From Osmia lignaria lignaria (lineage: Eukaryota > Arthropoda > Insecta > Hymenoptera > Megachilidae): a stretch of DNA of 64,000 bases. The stretch spans positions 16,492,001 to 16,556,000 of the forward strand of contig NW_027478162.1 in the NCBI RefSeq assembly GCF_051020975.1. Reading direction: 5' to 3'. Positions within the stretch are counted from its first letter, which is position 1. Each line of letters begins with the position of its first letter. Under the pieces are notes generated by a model. It searched no databases. It saw only the letters and a program-made list of their open reading frames with translations, and had not been told where the DNA came from. The translations under genes were made by a program, and so were the position numbers. Below are positions 26,143 through 39,021 of the stretch, one piece after another.

Positions 26143-27430
26143 TCAGATGCGTAGTTCTCGAGATATATCAAGATATTTAAAAGTTCCGAAGCTGCACCAA
26201 CATAATAGAGGTACAGAAACACCGTGGCCTCTTTCTTTGAGATAACTCTGCACTATTGCGAGCTGCAAATGCCACTTCGAGCTTAGCTGTGCAGAAGAAG
26301 AACAACAAGAAGAAGAAATATCTCGAAATATGTCCGTCAGACCCCTTCCCTTGAGATGAATCTGCAAATATCTCGGAAACGAAGCGAGCTATGGCAAAAT
26401 GTTAAGAGACCTTTTTTGTAGAGAATAATGTTTCCTACAATTTACGTTCTATGATATTTTTTGATCAGAAGCGTAGTTCTCGAGATATATCAAGATATTT
26501 AAAAGTTCCGAAGCCGCACCAACATAATAGAGATACAGAAACACCGTGGCCCCTTTCTTTGAGATAACTCTGCACTAGTGCGAGCCGCAAATGCCACTTC
26601 CAGCTTAGCTGTGCAGAAGAAGAACAACAAGAAGAAGAAATATCTCGAAATATGTCCGTCAGGCCCCTTCCCTTGAGATAAATATGCAAATATCTCGGAA
26701 ACGAAGCGAGCTATGGCAAAATGTTAAGAGACCGTTGTTGTAGAGAATTAAGTTTGCTACTTTTTATGTTCTATGATATATTTTGATCAGACGCGTAGTT
26801 CTCGAGATATATCAAGATATTTAAAAGTTCCGATGCCGCACCAACATAATAGAGATACAGAAACACCGTGGCCCCTTTCTTTGAGATAACTCTGCACTAT
26901 TGCGAGCTGCAAATGCCACTTCCAGCTTAGCTGTGCAGAAGAAGAACAACAAGAAGAAGAAATATCTCGAAATATGTCCGTCAGGCCCCTTCCCTTGAGA
27001 TAAATATGCAAATATCTCGGAAACGAAGCGAGCTGTGGCAAAATGTTAAGAGACCGTTGTTGTAGAGAATTAAGTTTCCTACTTTTTATGTTCTATGATA
27101 TTTTTTGATCAGACGCGTAGTTCTCGAGATATATCAAGATATTTAAAAGTTCCGAAGCCGCACCAACATAATAGAGATACAGAAACACCGTGGCCCCTTT
27201 CTTTGAGATAACTCTGCACTATTGCGAGCTGCAAATGCCACTTCCAGCTTAGCTGTGCAGAAGAAGAACAACAAGAAGAAGAAATATCTCGAAATATGTC
27301 CGTCAGGCCCCTTCCCTTGAGATAAATATGCAAATATCTCGGAAACGAAGCGAGCTATGGCAAAATGTTAAGAGACCTTTTTGGTAGAGAATTAAGTTTC
27401 CTACTTTTCATGTTCTATGATATTTTTTGA
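26143..27430. repeat. 4-unit segment copied from the 13264 region type
   Basis: Units 26143, 26465, 26787 and 27109 repeat the order and private markers of 13264, 13586, 13908 and 14230 at an offset of 12,879 bp (40 units minus 1 bp). Shared markers: TTCGATGATA, GAGGTACAG and GGCCTCTTT; then AATAATGTTTCC; then GTTTGCTAC with GATATATTTTG. Few differences were noticed (for example GCGAGCCGC here versus GCGTGCCGC near 13701). Confidence 0.8.
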
Positions 27431-29040
27431 TCAGATGCGTAGTTCTCGAGATATATCAAGATATTTAAAAGTTCCGAAGCCGCACCAACATAATAGAGAT
27501 ACAGAAACACCGTGGCCCCTTTCTTTGAGATATCTCTGCACTATTGCGAGCTGCAAATGCCACTTCCAGCTTAGCTGTGCAGAAGAAGAACAACAAGAAG
27601 AAGAAATATCTCGAAATATGTCCGTCAGGCCACTTCCCTTGAGATAAATATGCAAATATCTCGGAAACGAAGCGAGCTATGGCAAAATGTTAAGAGACCT
27701 TTTTTGTAGAGAATTAAGTTTCCTACTTTTTATGTTCGATGATATTTTTTGATCAGATGCGTAATTCTCGAGATATATCAAGATATTTAAAAGTTCCGAA
27801 GCCGCACCAACATAATAGAGATAAAGAAACACCGTGGCCCCTTTCTTTGAGATAACTCTGCACTATTGCGCGCTGCAAATGCCACTTCCAGCTTAGCTGT
27901 GCAGAAGAAGAACAACAAAAAGAAGAAATATCTCGAAATATGTCCGTCAGGCCCCTTCCCTTGAGATATATCTGCAAATATCTCGGAAACGAAGCGAGCT
28001 ATGGCAAAATGTTAAGAGACCTTTTTTGTAGAGAATTATGTTTCCTACAATTTATGTTCTATGATATTTTTTGATCAGAAGCGTAGTTTTCGAGATATAT
28101 CGAGATATTTAAAAGTTCCGAAGCCGCACCAACATAATAGAGATACAGAAACACCGTGGCCCCTTTCTTTGAGATAACTCTGCACTAGTGCGAGCCGCAA
28201 ATGCCACTTCCAGCTTAGCTGTGCAGAAGAAGAACAACAAGAAGAAGAAATATCTCGAAATATGTCCGTCAGGCCCCTTCCCTTGAGATAAATATGCAAA
28301 TATCTCGGAAACGAAGCGAGTTATGGCAAAATGTTAAGAGACCTTTTTTGTAGAGAATTAAGTTTCCTACTTTTTATGTTCTATGATATTTTTTGAGCAG
28401 ATGCGTAGTTCTCGAGATATATCAAGATATTTAAAAGTTCCGAAGCCGCACCAACATAATAGAGATACAGAAACACCGTGGCCCCTTTCTTTGAGATAAC
28501 TCTGCACTAGTGCGAGCTGCAAATGCCACTTCCAGCTTAGCTGTGCAGAGGAAGAACAACAAGAAGAAGAAATATCTCGAAATATGTCCGTCAGGCCAGT
28601 TCCTTTGAGCTGAATCTGCAAATATCTCGGAAACGAAGCGAGCTATGGCAAAATGTTAACAGACGTTTTTTGTAGAGAATTATGTTTCCTACAATTTATG
28701 TTCTATGATATTTTTTGATCAGAAGCGTAGTTTTCGAGATATATCGAGATATTTAAAAGTTCCGAAGCCGCACCAACATAATAGAGATACAGAAACACCG
28801 TGGCCCCTTTCTTTGAGATAACTCTGCACTATTGCGAGCTGCAAATGCCACTTCCAGCTTAGCTGTGCAGAAGAAGAACAACAAGAAGAAGAAATATCTC
28901 GAAATATGCCCGTCAGGCCCCTTCCCTTGAAATATATCTGCAAATATCTCGGAAACGAAGCGAGCTATGGCAAAATGTTAAGAGACCGTTTTTGTAGAGA
29001 ATTAAGTTTCCTACTTCTTATGTTCTATGATATTTTTTGA
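27431..29040. repeat. Satellite segment sharing units with 18737-19702
   Basis: Five units. The first has GAGATATCTCTG instead of GAGATAACTCTG, a substitution that marks a subfamily common towards the right end. The second combines ATAAAG and CAAAAAGAAG markers. Units 28075-29040 match 18737-19702. Confidence 0.8.
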
Positions 29041-32000
29041 TCAGACGCGTAGTTCTCGAGATATATCAAGATATTTAAAAGTTCCGAAGCCCCACCAACA
29101 TAATAGAGATACAGAAACACCGTGGCCCCTTTCGTTGAAATAACTCTGCACTAGTGCAAGCCGCAAATGCCACTTCCAGCTCAGCTGTGTAGAAGAAGAA
29201 CAACAAGAAGAAGAAATATCTCGAAATATGTCCATCAGGCCCCTTCCCTTGAGATAAATCTGCAAATATCTCGGAAACGAAGCGAGCTATGGCAAAATGT
29301 TAAGAGACCTTTTTTGTAGAGAATTATGTTTCTTAATTTTTATGTTCTATGATATTTTTTGATCAGACGCGTAGTTCTCGAGATATATCAAGATATTTAA
29401 AAGTTCCGAAGCCGCACCAACATAATAGAGATACAGAAACACCGTGGCCCCTTTCTTTGAGATATCTCTGCACTATTGCGAGCTGCAAATGCCACTTCCA
29501 GCTTAGCTGTGCAGAAGAAGAACAACAAGAAGAAGAAATATCTCGAAATATGTCCGTCAGCCCACTTCCCTTGAGATAAATCTGCAAATATCTCGGAAAC
29601 GAAGCGAGCTATGGCAAAATGTTAAGAGACCTTTTTTGTAGAGAATTAAGTTTCCTACTTTTTATGTTCGATGATATTTTTTGATCAGATGCGTAGTTCT
29701 CGAGATATATCAAGATATTTAAAAGTTCCGAAGCTGCACCAACATAATAGAGGTACAGAAACACCGTGGCCTCTTTCTTTGAGATAACTCTGCACTATTG
29801 CGAGCTGCAAATGCCACTTCGAGCTTAGCTGTGCAGAAGAAGAACAACAAGAAGAAGAAATATCTCGAAATATGTCCGTCAGACCCCTTCCCTTGAGATG
29901 AATCTGCAAATATCTCGGAAACGAAGCGAGCTATGGCAAAATGTTAAGAGACCGTTTTTATAGAGAATTAAGTTTCCTACTTTTTATGTTCTATGATATT
30001 TTTTGATCAGACGCGTAGTTCTCGTGATATATCAAGATATTTAAAAGTTCCGAAGCCGCACCAACATAATAGAGATACAGAAACACCGTGGCCCCTTTCG
30101 TTGAGATAACCCTGCACTAGTGCGAGCCGCAAATGCCACTTCCAGCTTAGCTGTGCAGAAGAAGAACAACAAGAAGAAGAAATATCTCGAAATATGTCCG
30201 TCAGGCCCCTTCCCTTGAGATAAATCTGCAAATATCTCGGATACGAAGAGAGCTATGGCAAAATGTTAAGAGACCTTATTTGTAGAGAATTATGTTTCCT
30301 ACAATTTTGTTCTATGATATTTTTTGATCAGAAGCGTAGTTTTCGAGATATATCGAGATATTTAAAAGTTCCGAAGACGCACCAACATAATAGAGATACA
30401 GAAACACCGTGGCCCCTTTCTTTGAGATAACTGTGCACTAGTGCGAGCCGCAAATGCCACTTCCAGCTTAGCTGTGCAGAAGAAGAACAACAAGAAGAAG
30501 AAATATCTCGAAATATGCCCGTCAGGCCCCTTCCCTTGAAATATATCTGCAAATATCTCGGAAACGAAGCGAGCTATGGCAAAATGATAAGAGACCGTTT
30601 TTGTAGAGAATTAAGTTTCCTACTTTTTATGTTCTATGATATTTTTTGATCAGACGCGTAGTTCTCGAGATATATCAAGATATTTAAAAGTTCCGAAGCC
30701 GCACCAACATAATAGAGATACAGAAACACCGTGGCCCCTTTCGTTGAGATAACTCTGCAATAGTGCGAGCCGCAAATGCCACTTCCAGCTTAGCTGTGCA
30801 GAAGAAGAACAACAAGAAGAAGAAATATCTCGAAATATGTCCGTCAGGCCCCTTCCCTTGAGATAAATCTGCAAATATCTCGGAAACGAAGAGAGCTATG
30901 GCAAAATGTTAAGAGACCTTTTTTGTAGAGAATTAAGTTTCCTACTTTTCATGTTCTATGATATTTTTTGATCAGATGCGTAGTTCTCGAGATATATCAA
31001 GATATTTAAAAGTTCCGAAGCCGCACCAACATAATAGAGATACAGAAACACCGTGGCCCCTTTCTTTGAGATAACTCTGAACTATTGCGAGCTGCAAATG
31101 CCACTTCCAGCTTAGCTGTGCAGAAGAAGAACAACAAGAAGAAGAAATATCTCGAAATATGTCCATCAGGACCCTTCCCTTGAGATAAATCTGCAAATAT
31201 CTCGGAAACGAAGCGAGCTATGGCAAAATGTTAAGAGACCTTTTTTGTAAAGAATTATGTTTCCTACAATTTATGTTCTATGATATTTTTTGATCAGAAG
31301 CGTAGTTTTCGAGATATATCGAGATATTTAAAAGTTCCGAAGCCGCACCAACATAATAGAGATACAGAAACACCGTGGCCCCTTTCTTTGGGATAACTGT
31401 GCACTAGTGCGAGCCGCAAATGCCACTTCCAGCTTAGCTGTGCAGAAGAAGAACAACAAGAAGAAGAAATATCTCGAAATATGCCCGTCAGGCCCCTTCC
31501 CTTGAAATATATCTGCAAATATCTCGGAAACGAAGCGAGCTATGGCAAAATGTTAAGAGACCGTTTTTGTAGAGAATTAAGTTTCCTACTTTTTATGTTC
31601 TATGATATTTTTTGATCAGACGCGTAGTTCTCGAGATATATCTAGATATTTAAAAGTTCCGAAGCCGCACCAACATAATAGAGATACAGAAACACCGTGG
31701 CCCCTTTCGTTGAGATAACTCTGCACTAGTGCGAGCCGCAAATGCCACTTCCAGCTTAGCTGTGCAGAAGAAGAACAACAAGAAGAAGAAATATCTCGAA
31801 ATATGTCCGTCAGGCCCCTTCCCTTGAGATAAATCTGCAAATATCTCGGAAACGAAGAGAGTTATGGCAAAATGTTAAGAGACCTTTTTTGTAGAGAATT
31901 AAGTTTCCTACTTTTCATGTTCTATGACATTTTTTGATCAGATGCGTAGTTCTCGAGATATATCAAGATATTTAAAAGTTCCGAAGCCGCACCAACATAA

Positions 32001-32581
32001 TAGAGATACAGAAATACCGTGGCCCCTTTCTTTGAGATAACTCTGAACTATTGCGAGCTGCAAATGCCACTTCCAGCTTAGCTGTGCAGAAGAAGAACAA
32101 CAAGAAGAAGAAATATCTCGAAATATGTCCGCCAGGCCCCTTCCCTTGAGATAAATCTGCAAATATCTCGGAAACGAAGAGAGCTATGGCAAAATGTTAA
32201 GAGACCTGTTTTGTAGAGAATTAAGTTTCCTACTTTTCATGTTCTATGATATTTTTTGATCAGATGCGTAGTTCTCGAGATATATCAAGATATTTAAAAG
32301 TTCCGAAGCCGCACCAACATAATAGAGATACAGAAACACCGTGGCCCCTTTCTTTGAGATAACTCTGCACTGTTGCGAGCTGTAAATGCCACTTCCAGCT
32401 TAGCTGTGCAGAAGAAGAACAACAAGAAGAAGAAATATCTCGAAATATGTCCGTCAGGCCAGTTCCTTTGAGCTGAATCTGCAAATATCTCGGAAACGAA
32501 GCGAGCTATGGCAAAATGTTAAGAGACGTTTTTTGTAGAGAATTATGTTTCCTACAATTTATGTTCTAAAATATTTTTTGA
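29041..32581. repeat. Irregular 3-unit pattern with CCTTTCGTTG marker
   Basis: Units at 29041, 30007, 30650 and 31616 carry CCTTTCGTTG in place of CCTTTCTTTG. Units 30328 and 31294 share AACTGTGCACTAG with ATGCCCGTC. Spacing of the marked units is 966, 643 and 966 bp, the 643 reflecting the 1-bp deletion near 30308. Unit 29685 is the TTCGATGATA/GAGGTACAG type but, unlike most of its class, is not followed by AATAATGTTTCC. Confidence 0.75.
30301..30310 (+). other. 1-bp deletion in the linker (A lost)
   Basis: The usual ACAATTTATGTTC reads ACAATTTTGTTC here. One A is missing, giving a 321-bp step between units 30007 and 30328. Confidence 0.85.
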
Positions 32582-34191
32582 TCAGAAGCGTAGTTTTCGA
32601 GATATATCGAGATATTTAAAAGTTCCGAAGCCGCACCAACATGATAGAGATACAGAAACACCGTGGCCCCTTTCTTTGAGATAACTCTGCACTAGTGCGA
32701 GCCGCAAATGCCACTTCCAGCTTAGCTGTGCAGAAGAAGAACAACAAGAAGAAGAAATATCTCGAAATATGTCCGTCACGCCCCTTCCCTTGAGATAAAT
32801 CTGCAAATATCTCGGAAACGAAGCGAGCTATGGCAAAATGTTCAGAGACCTTTCTTGTAGAGAATTAAGTTTCCTACTTTTTATGTAGTATGATATTTTT
32901 TGATCAGATGCGTAGTTCTCGAGATATATCAAGATATTTAAAAGTTCCGAAGCCGCACCAACATAATAGAGATACAGAAACACCGTGGCCCCTTTCTTTG
33001 AGATAACTCTGCACTATTGCGCGCTGCAAATGCCACTTCCAGCTTAGCTGTGCAGAAGAAGAACAACAAAAAGAAGAAATATCTCGAAATATGTCCGTCA
33101 GGCCCCTTCCCTTGAGATAAATCTGCAAATATCTCGGAAACGAATCGAGCTATGGCAAAATGTTAAGAGACCTTTTTTGTAGAGAATTAAGTTTCCTACT
33201 TTTTATGTTCTATGATATTTTTCGATCAGAGGCGTAGTTCTCGAGATATATCAAGATATTTAAAAGTTCCGAAGCCGCACCAACATAATAGAGATACAGA
33301 AACACCATGGCCCCTTTCTTTGAGATAACACTGCACGATTGCGAGCTGGAAATGCCACTTCCAGTTTAGCTGTGCAGAAGAAGAACAACAAGAAGAAGAA
33401 ATATCTCGAAATATGTCCATCAGGACCCTTCCCTTGAGATAAATCTGCAAATATCTCGGAAACGAAGCGAGCTATGGCAAAATGTTAAGAGACCTTTTCT
33501 GTAAAGAATTATGTTTCCTACAATTTATGTTCTATGATATTTTTTGATCAGAAGCGTAGTTTTCGAGATATATCGAGATATTTAAAAGTTCCGAAGCCGC
33601 ACCAACATAATAGAGATACAGAAACACCGTGGCCCCTTTCTTTGAGATAACTCTGCACTGTTGCGAGCTGGAAATGCCACTTCCAGTTTAGCTGTGCAGA
33701 AGAAGAACAACAAGAAGAAGAAATATCTCGAAATATGTCCGTTAGGCCCCTTCCCTTGAGATAAATCTGCAAATATCTCGGAAACGAAGCGAGCTATGGC
33801 AAAATGTTAAGAGACCTTTTTTGTAGAGAATGAAGTTTCCTACTTTTTATGTTCTATGATATTTTTTGATCAGATGCGTAGTTCTCGAGATATATCAAGA
33901 TATTTAAAAGTTCCGAAGCCGCACCAACATAATAGAGATACAGAAACACCGTGGCCCCTTTCTTTGAGATAACTCTGCACTATTGCGAGCTGCAAATGCC
34001 ACTTCCAGCTTAGCTGTGCAGAGGAAGAACAACAAGAAGAAGAAATATCTCGAAATATGTCCGTCAGGCCCCTTCCCTTGAGATAAATATGCAAATATCT
34101 CGGAAACGAAGCGAGCTATGGCAAAATGTTAAGAGACCTTTTTTGTAGAGAATTATGTTTCCTACAATTTATGTTCTATGATATTTTTTGA
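32582..34191. repeat. Segment related to 24211-25176 and 12298-13263
   Basis: Units 32582 (AACATGATAG, GTCACGCC), 32904 (ATGTAGTATG, CAAAAAGAAG) and 33226 (CGATCAGAGG, CACCATGG, GCACGATTG) reproduce the order 24211, 24533, 24855 at an offset of 8,371 bp. The first two types also occur in order at 12298 and 12620. Units 33548 and 33870 lead into the 11-unit HOR. Confidence 0.8.
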
Positions 34192-35479
34192 TCAGAAGCG
34201 TAGTTTTCGAGATATATCGAGATATTTGAAAGTTCCGAAGCCGCACCAACATAATAGAGATACAGAAACACCGTGGCCCCTTTCTTTGAGATAACTCTGC
34301 ACTAGTGCGAGCCGCAAATGCCACTTCCAGCTTAGCTGTGCAGAAGAAGAACAACAAGAAGAAGAAATATCTCGAAATATGTCCGTCAGGCCCCTTCCCT
34401 TGAGATAAATATGCAAATATCTCGGAAACGAAGCGAGCTATGGCAAAATGTTAAGAGACCTTTTTTGTAGAGAATTAAGTTTCCTACCTTTTATGTTCTA
34501 TGATATTTTTTGATCAGATGCGTAATTCTCGAGATATATCAAGATATTTAAAAGTTCCGAAGCCGCACCAACATAATAGAGATAAAGAAACACCGTGGCC
34601 CCTTTCTTTGAGATAACTCTGCACTATTGCGCGCTGCAAATGCCACTTCCAGCTTAGCTGTGCAGAAGAAGAACAACAAAAAGAAGAAATATCTCGAAAT
34701 ATGTCCGTCAGGCCCCTTCCCTTGAGATAAATCTGCAAATATCTCGGAAACGAAGCGCGCTATGGCAAAATGTTAAGAGACCTTTTTTGTAGAGAATTAT
34801 GTTTCCTACAATTTATGTTCTATGATATTTTTTGATCAGAAGCGTAGTTTTCGAGATATATCGAGATATTTAAAAGTTCCGAAGCCGCACCAACATAATA
34901 GAGATACAGAAACACCGTGGCCCCTTTCTTTGAGATAACTCTGCACTATTGCGAGCTGGAAATGCCACTTCCAGTTTAGCTGTGCAGAAGAAGAACAACA
35001 AGAAGAAGAAATATCTCGAAATATGTCCGTTAGGCCCCTTCCCTTGAGATAAATCTGCAAATATCTCGGAAACGAAGCGAGCTATGGCAAAATGCTAAGA
35101 GACCTTTTTTGTAGAGAATTAAGTTTCCTACTTTTTATGTTCTATGATATTTTTTGATCAGAAGCGTAGTTCTCGAGATATATCGAGATATTTAAAAGTT
35201 CCGAAGCCGCACCAACATAATAGAGATACAGAAACACCGTGGCCCCTTTCTTTGAGATAACTCTGCACTAGTGCGAGCCGCAAATGCCACTTCCAGCTTA
35301 GCTGTGCAGAAGAAGAACAACAAGAAGAAGAAATATCTCGAAATATGTCCGTCAGGCCCCTTCCCATGAGATAAATATGCAAATATCTCGGAAACGAAGC
35401 GAGCTATGGCAAAATGTTAAGAGACCTTTTTTGTACAGAATGAAGTTTCCTACTTTTTATGTTCTATGATATTTTTTGA
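34192..35479. repeat. Partial leading copy of the 11-unit HOR
   Basis: Unit 34192 has the ATATTTGAAAG marker of 37090, 39988 and 43208. Unit 34514 has GAAGCGCGCTATGG as at 38378 and 41276. Unit 34836 matches 38700. Unit 35158, with CCTTCCCATGAG as at 37412, is an extra unit between the equivalents of 38700 and 39022. The equivalents of 37412, 37734 and 38056 are absent after 34192. Confidence 0.75.
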
Positions 35480-38400
35480 TCAGATGCGTAGTTCTCGAGA
35501 TATATCAAGATATTTAAAAGTTCCGAAGCCGCACCAACATAATAGAGATACAGAAACACCGTGGCCCCTTTCTTTGAGATAACTCTGCACTATTGCGAGC
35601 TGCAAATGCCACTTCCAGCTTAGCTGTGCAGAGGAAGAACAACAAGAAGAAGAAATATCTCGAAATATGTCCGTCAGGCCACTTCCCTTGAGATAAATCT
35701 GCAAATATCTCGGAAACGAAGCGAGCTATGGCAAAATGTTAAGAGACCTTTTTTGTAGAGAATTAAGTTTCCTACTTTTTATGTTCGATGATATTTTTTG
35801 ATCAGATGCGTAGTTCTCGAGATATATCAAGATATTTAAAAGTTCCGAAGCTGCACCAACATAATAGAGGTACAGAAACACCGTGGCCTCTTTCTTTGAG
35901 ATAACTCTGCACTATTGCGAGCTGCAAATGCCACTTCGAGCTTAGCTGTGCAGAAGAAGAACAACAAGAAGAAGAAACATCTCGAAATATGTCCGTCAGG
36001 CCACTTCCCTTGAGATGAATCTGCAAATATCTCGGAAACGAAGCGAGCTATGGCAAAATGTTAAGAGACCTTTTTTGTAGAGAATAATGTTTCCTACAAT
36101 TTACGTTCTATGATATTTTTTGATCAGAAGCGTAGTTCTCGAGATATATCTAGATATTTAAAAGTTCCGAAGCCGCACCAACATAATAGAGATACAGAAA
36201 CACCGTGGCCCCTTTCTTTGAGATAACTCTGCACTAGTGCGAGCCGCAAATGCCACTTCCAGCTTAGCTGTGCAGAAGAAGAACAACAAGAAGAAGAAAT
36301 ATCTCGAAATATGTCCGTCAGGCCCCTTCCCTTGAGATAAATATGCAAATATCTCGGAAACGAAGCGAGCTATGGCAAAATGTTAAGAGACCGTTGTTGT
36401 AGAGAATTAAGTTTGCTACTTTTTATGTTCTATGATATTTTTTGATCAGACGCGTAGTTCTCGAGATATATCAAGATATTTAAAAGTTCCGATGCCGCAC
36501 CAACATAATAGAGATACAGAAACACCGTGGCCCCTTTCTTTGAGATAACTCTGCACTATTGCGAGCTGCAAATGCCACTTCCAGCTTAGCTGTGCAGAAG
36601 AAGAACAACAAGAAGAAGAAATATCTCGAAATATGTCCGTCAGGCCCCTTCCCTTGAGATAAATCTGCAAATATCTCGGAAACGAAGAGAGCTATGGCAA
36701 AATGTTAAGAGACCTTTTTTGTAGAGAATTATGTTTCCTACAATTTATGTTCTATGATATTTTTTGATCAGAAGCGTAGTTTTCGAGATATATCGAGATA
36801 TTTAAAAGTTCCGAAGCCGCACCAACATAATAGAGATACAGAAACACCGTGGCCCCTTTCTGTGAGATAACTCTGCAATATTGCGAGCTGCAAATGCCAC
36901 TTCCAGCTTAGCTGTGCAGAGGAAGAACAACAAGAAGAAGAAATATCTCGAAATATGTCCGTCAGGCCAGTTCCTTTGAGCTGAATCTGCAAATATCTCG
37001 GAAACGAAGCGAGCTATGGCAAAATGTTAAGAGACCGTTTTTGTAGAGAATTAAGTTTCCTACTTTTTATGTACTATGATATTTTTTGATCAGAAGCGTA
37101 GTTTTCGAGATATATCGAGATATTTGAAAGTTCCGAAGCCGCACCAACATAATAGAGATACAGAAACACCGTGGCCCCTTTCTTTGAGATAACTCTGCAC
37201 TAGTGCGAGCCGCAAATGCCACTTCCAGCTTAGCTGTGCAGAAGAAGAACAACAAGAAGAAGAAATATCTCGAAATATGTCCGTCAGGCCCCTTCCCTTG
37301 AGATAAATATGCAAATATCTCGGAAACGAAGCGAGCTATGGCAAAATGTTAAGAGACCTTTTTTGTAGAGAATTAAGTTTCGTACCTTTTATGTTGTATG
37401 ATATTTTTTGATCAGATGCGTAATTCTCGAGATATATCGAGATATTTAAAAGTTCCGAAGCCGCACCAACATAATAGAGATACAGAAACACCGTGGCCCC
37501 TTTCTTTGAGATAACTCTGCACTAGTGCGAGCCGCAAATGCCACTTCCAGCTTAGCTGTGCAGAAGAAGAACAACAAGAAGAAGAAATATCTCGAAATAT
37601 GTCCGTCAGGCCCCTTCCCATGAGATAAATATGCAAATATCTCGGAAACGAAGCGAGCTATGGCAAAATGTTAAGAGACCTTTTTTGTAGAGAATTAAGT
37701 TTCCTACTTTTTATGTTCTATGATATTTTTTGATCAGATGCGTAGTTCTCGAGATATATCAAGATATTTAAAAGTTCCGAAGCCGCACCAACATAATAGA
37801 GATACAGAAACACCGTGGCCCCTTTCTTTGAGATAACTCTGCACTATTGCGAGCTGCAAATGCCACTTCCAGCTTAGCTGTGCAGAGGAAGAACAACAAG
37901 AAGAAGAAATATCTCGAAATATGTCCGTCAGGCCCCTTCCCTTGAGATATATCTGCAAATATCTCGGAAACGAAGCGAGCTATGGCAAAATGTTAAGAGA
38001 CCTTTTTTGTAGAGAATTATGTTTCCTACAATTTATGTTCTATGATATTTTTTGATCAGAAGCGTAGTTTTCGAGATATATCGAGATATTTAAAAGTTCC
38101 AAAGCCGCACCAACATAATAGAGATACAGAAACACCGTGGCCCCTTTCTTTGAGATAACTCTGCACTATTGCGAGCTGCAAATGCCACTTCCAGCTTAGC
38201 TGTGCAGAGGAAGAACAACAAGAAGAAGAAATATCTCGAAATATGTCCGTCAGGCCAGTTCCTTTGGGCTGAATCTGCAAATATCTCGGAAACGAAGCGA
38301 GCTATGGCAAAATGTTAAGAGACCTTTTTTGTAGAGAATTAAGTTTCCTACCTTTTATGTTCTATGATATTTTTTGATCAGATGCGTAATTCTCGAGATA

Positions 38401-39021
38401 TATCAAGATATTTAAAAGTTCCGAAGCCGCACCAACATAATAGAGATAAAGAAACACCGTGGCCCCTTTCTTTGAGATAACTCTGCACTATTGCGCGCTG
38501 CAAATGCCACTTCCAGCTTAGCTGTGCAGAAGAAGAACAACAAAAAGAAGAAATATCTCGAAATATGTCCGTCAGGCCCCTTCCCTTGAGATAAATCTGG
38601 AAATATCTCGGAAACGAAGCGCGCTATGGCAAAATGTTAAGAGACCTTTTTTGTAGAGAATTATGTTTCCTACAATTTATGTTCTATGATATTTTTTGAT
38701 CAGAAGCGTAGTTTTCGAGATATATCGAGATATTTAAAAGTTCCGAAGCCGCACCAACATAATAGAGATACAGAAACACCGTGGCCCCTTTCTTTGAGAT
38801 AACTCTGCACTATTGCGAGCTGGAAATGCCACTTCCAGTTTAGCTGTGCAGAAGAAGAACAACAAGAAGAAGAAATATCTCGAAATATGTCCGTTAGGCC
38901 CCTTCCCTTGAGATAAATCTGCAAATATCTCGGAAACGAAGCGAGCTATGGCAAAATATTAAGAGACCTTTTTTGTAGAGAATTAAGTTTCCTACTTTTT
39001 ATGTTCTATGATATTTTTTGA
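35480..39021. repeat. 11-unit HOR, copy A (complete, 3,542 bp)
   Basis: Order of units: 35480 (CAGGCCAC), 35802 (TTCGATGATA, GAGGTACAG, GAAACATCTCG), 36124 (AATAATGTTTCC linker), 36446 (GTTTGCTAC, GATGCCGC), 36768 (TTTCTGTGAG, GCAATATTG), 37090 (ATATTTGAAAG), 37412 (TTTCGTACC, CCCATGAG), 37734, 38056 (TTCCAAAGCC, TTTGGGCTG), 38378 (CTGGAAATATC, GAAGCGCGC) and 38700 (GCTGGAAATG). This is the fullest version and the reference for copies B and C. Confidence 0.85.

Noticed and set aside
27417..27647. Plus-strand open frame of about 76 codons seen in some units
   Set aside because: It opens only where GAGATAACTC has become GAGATATCTC, which removes a TAA stop. The substitution marks a unit subfamily and is fully antisense to the other frame. 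There is no sign of coding constraint.
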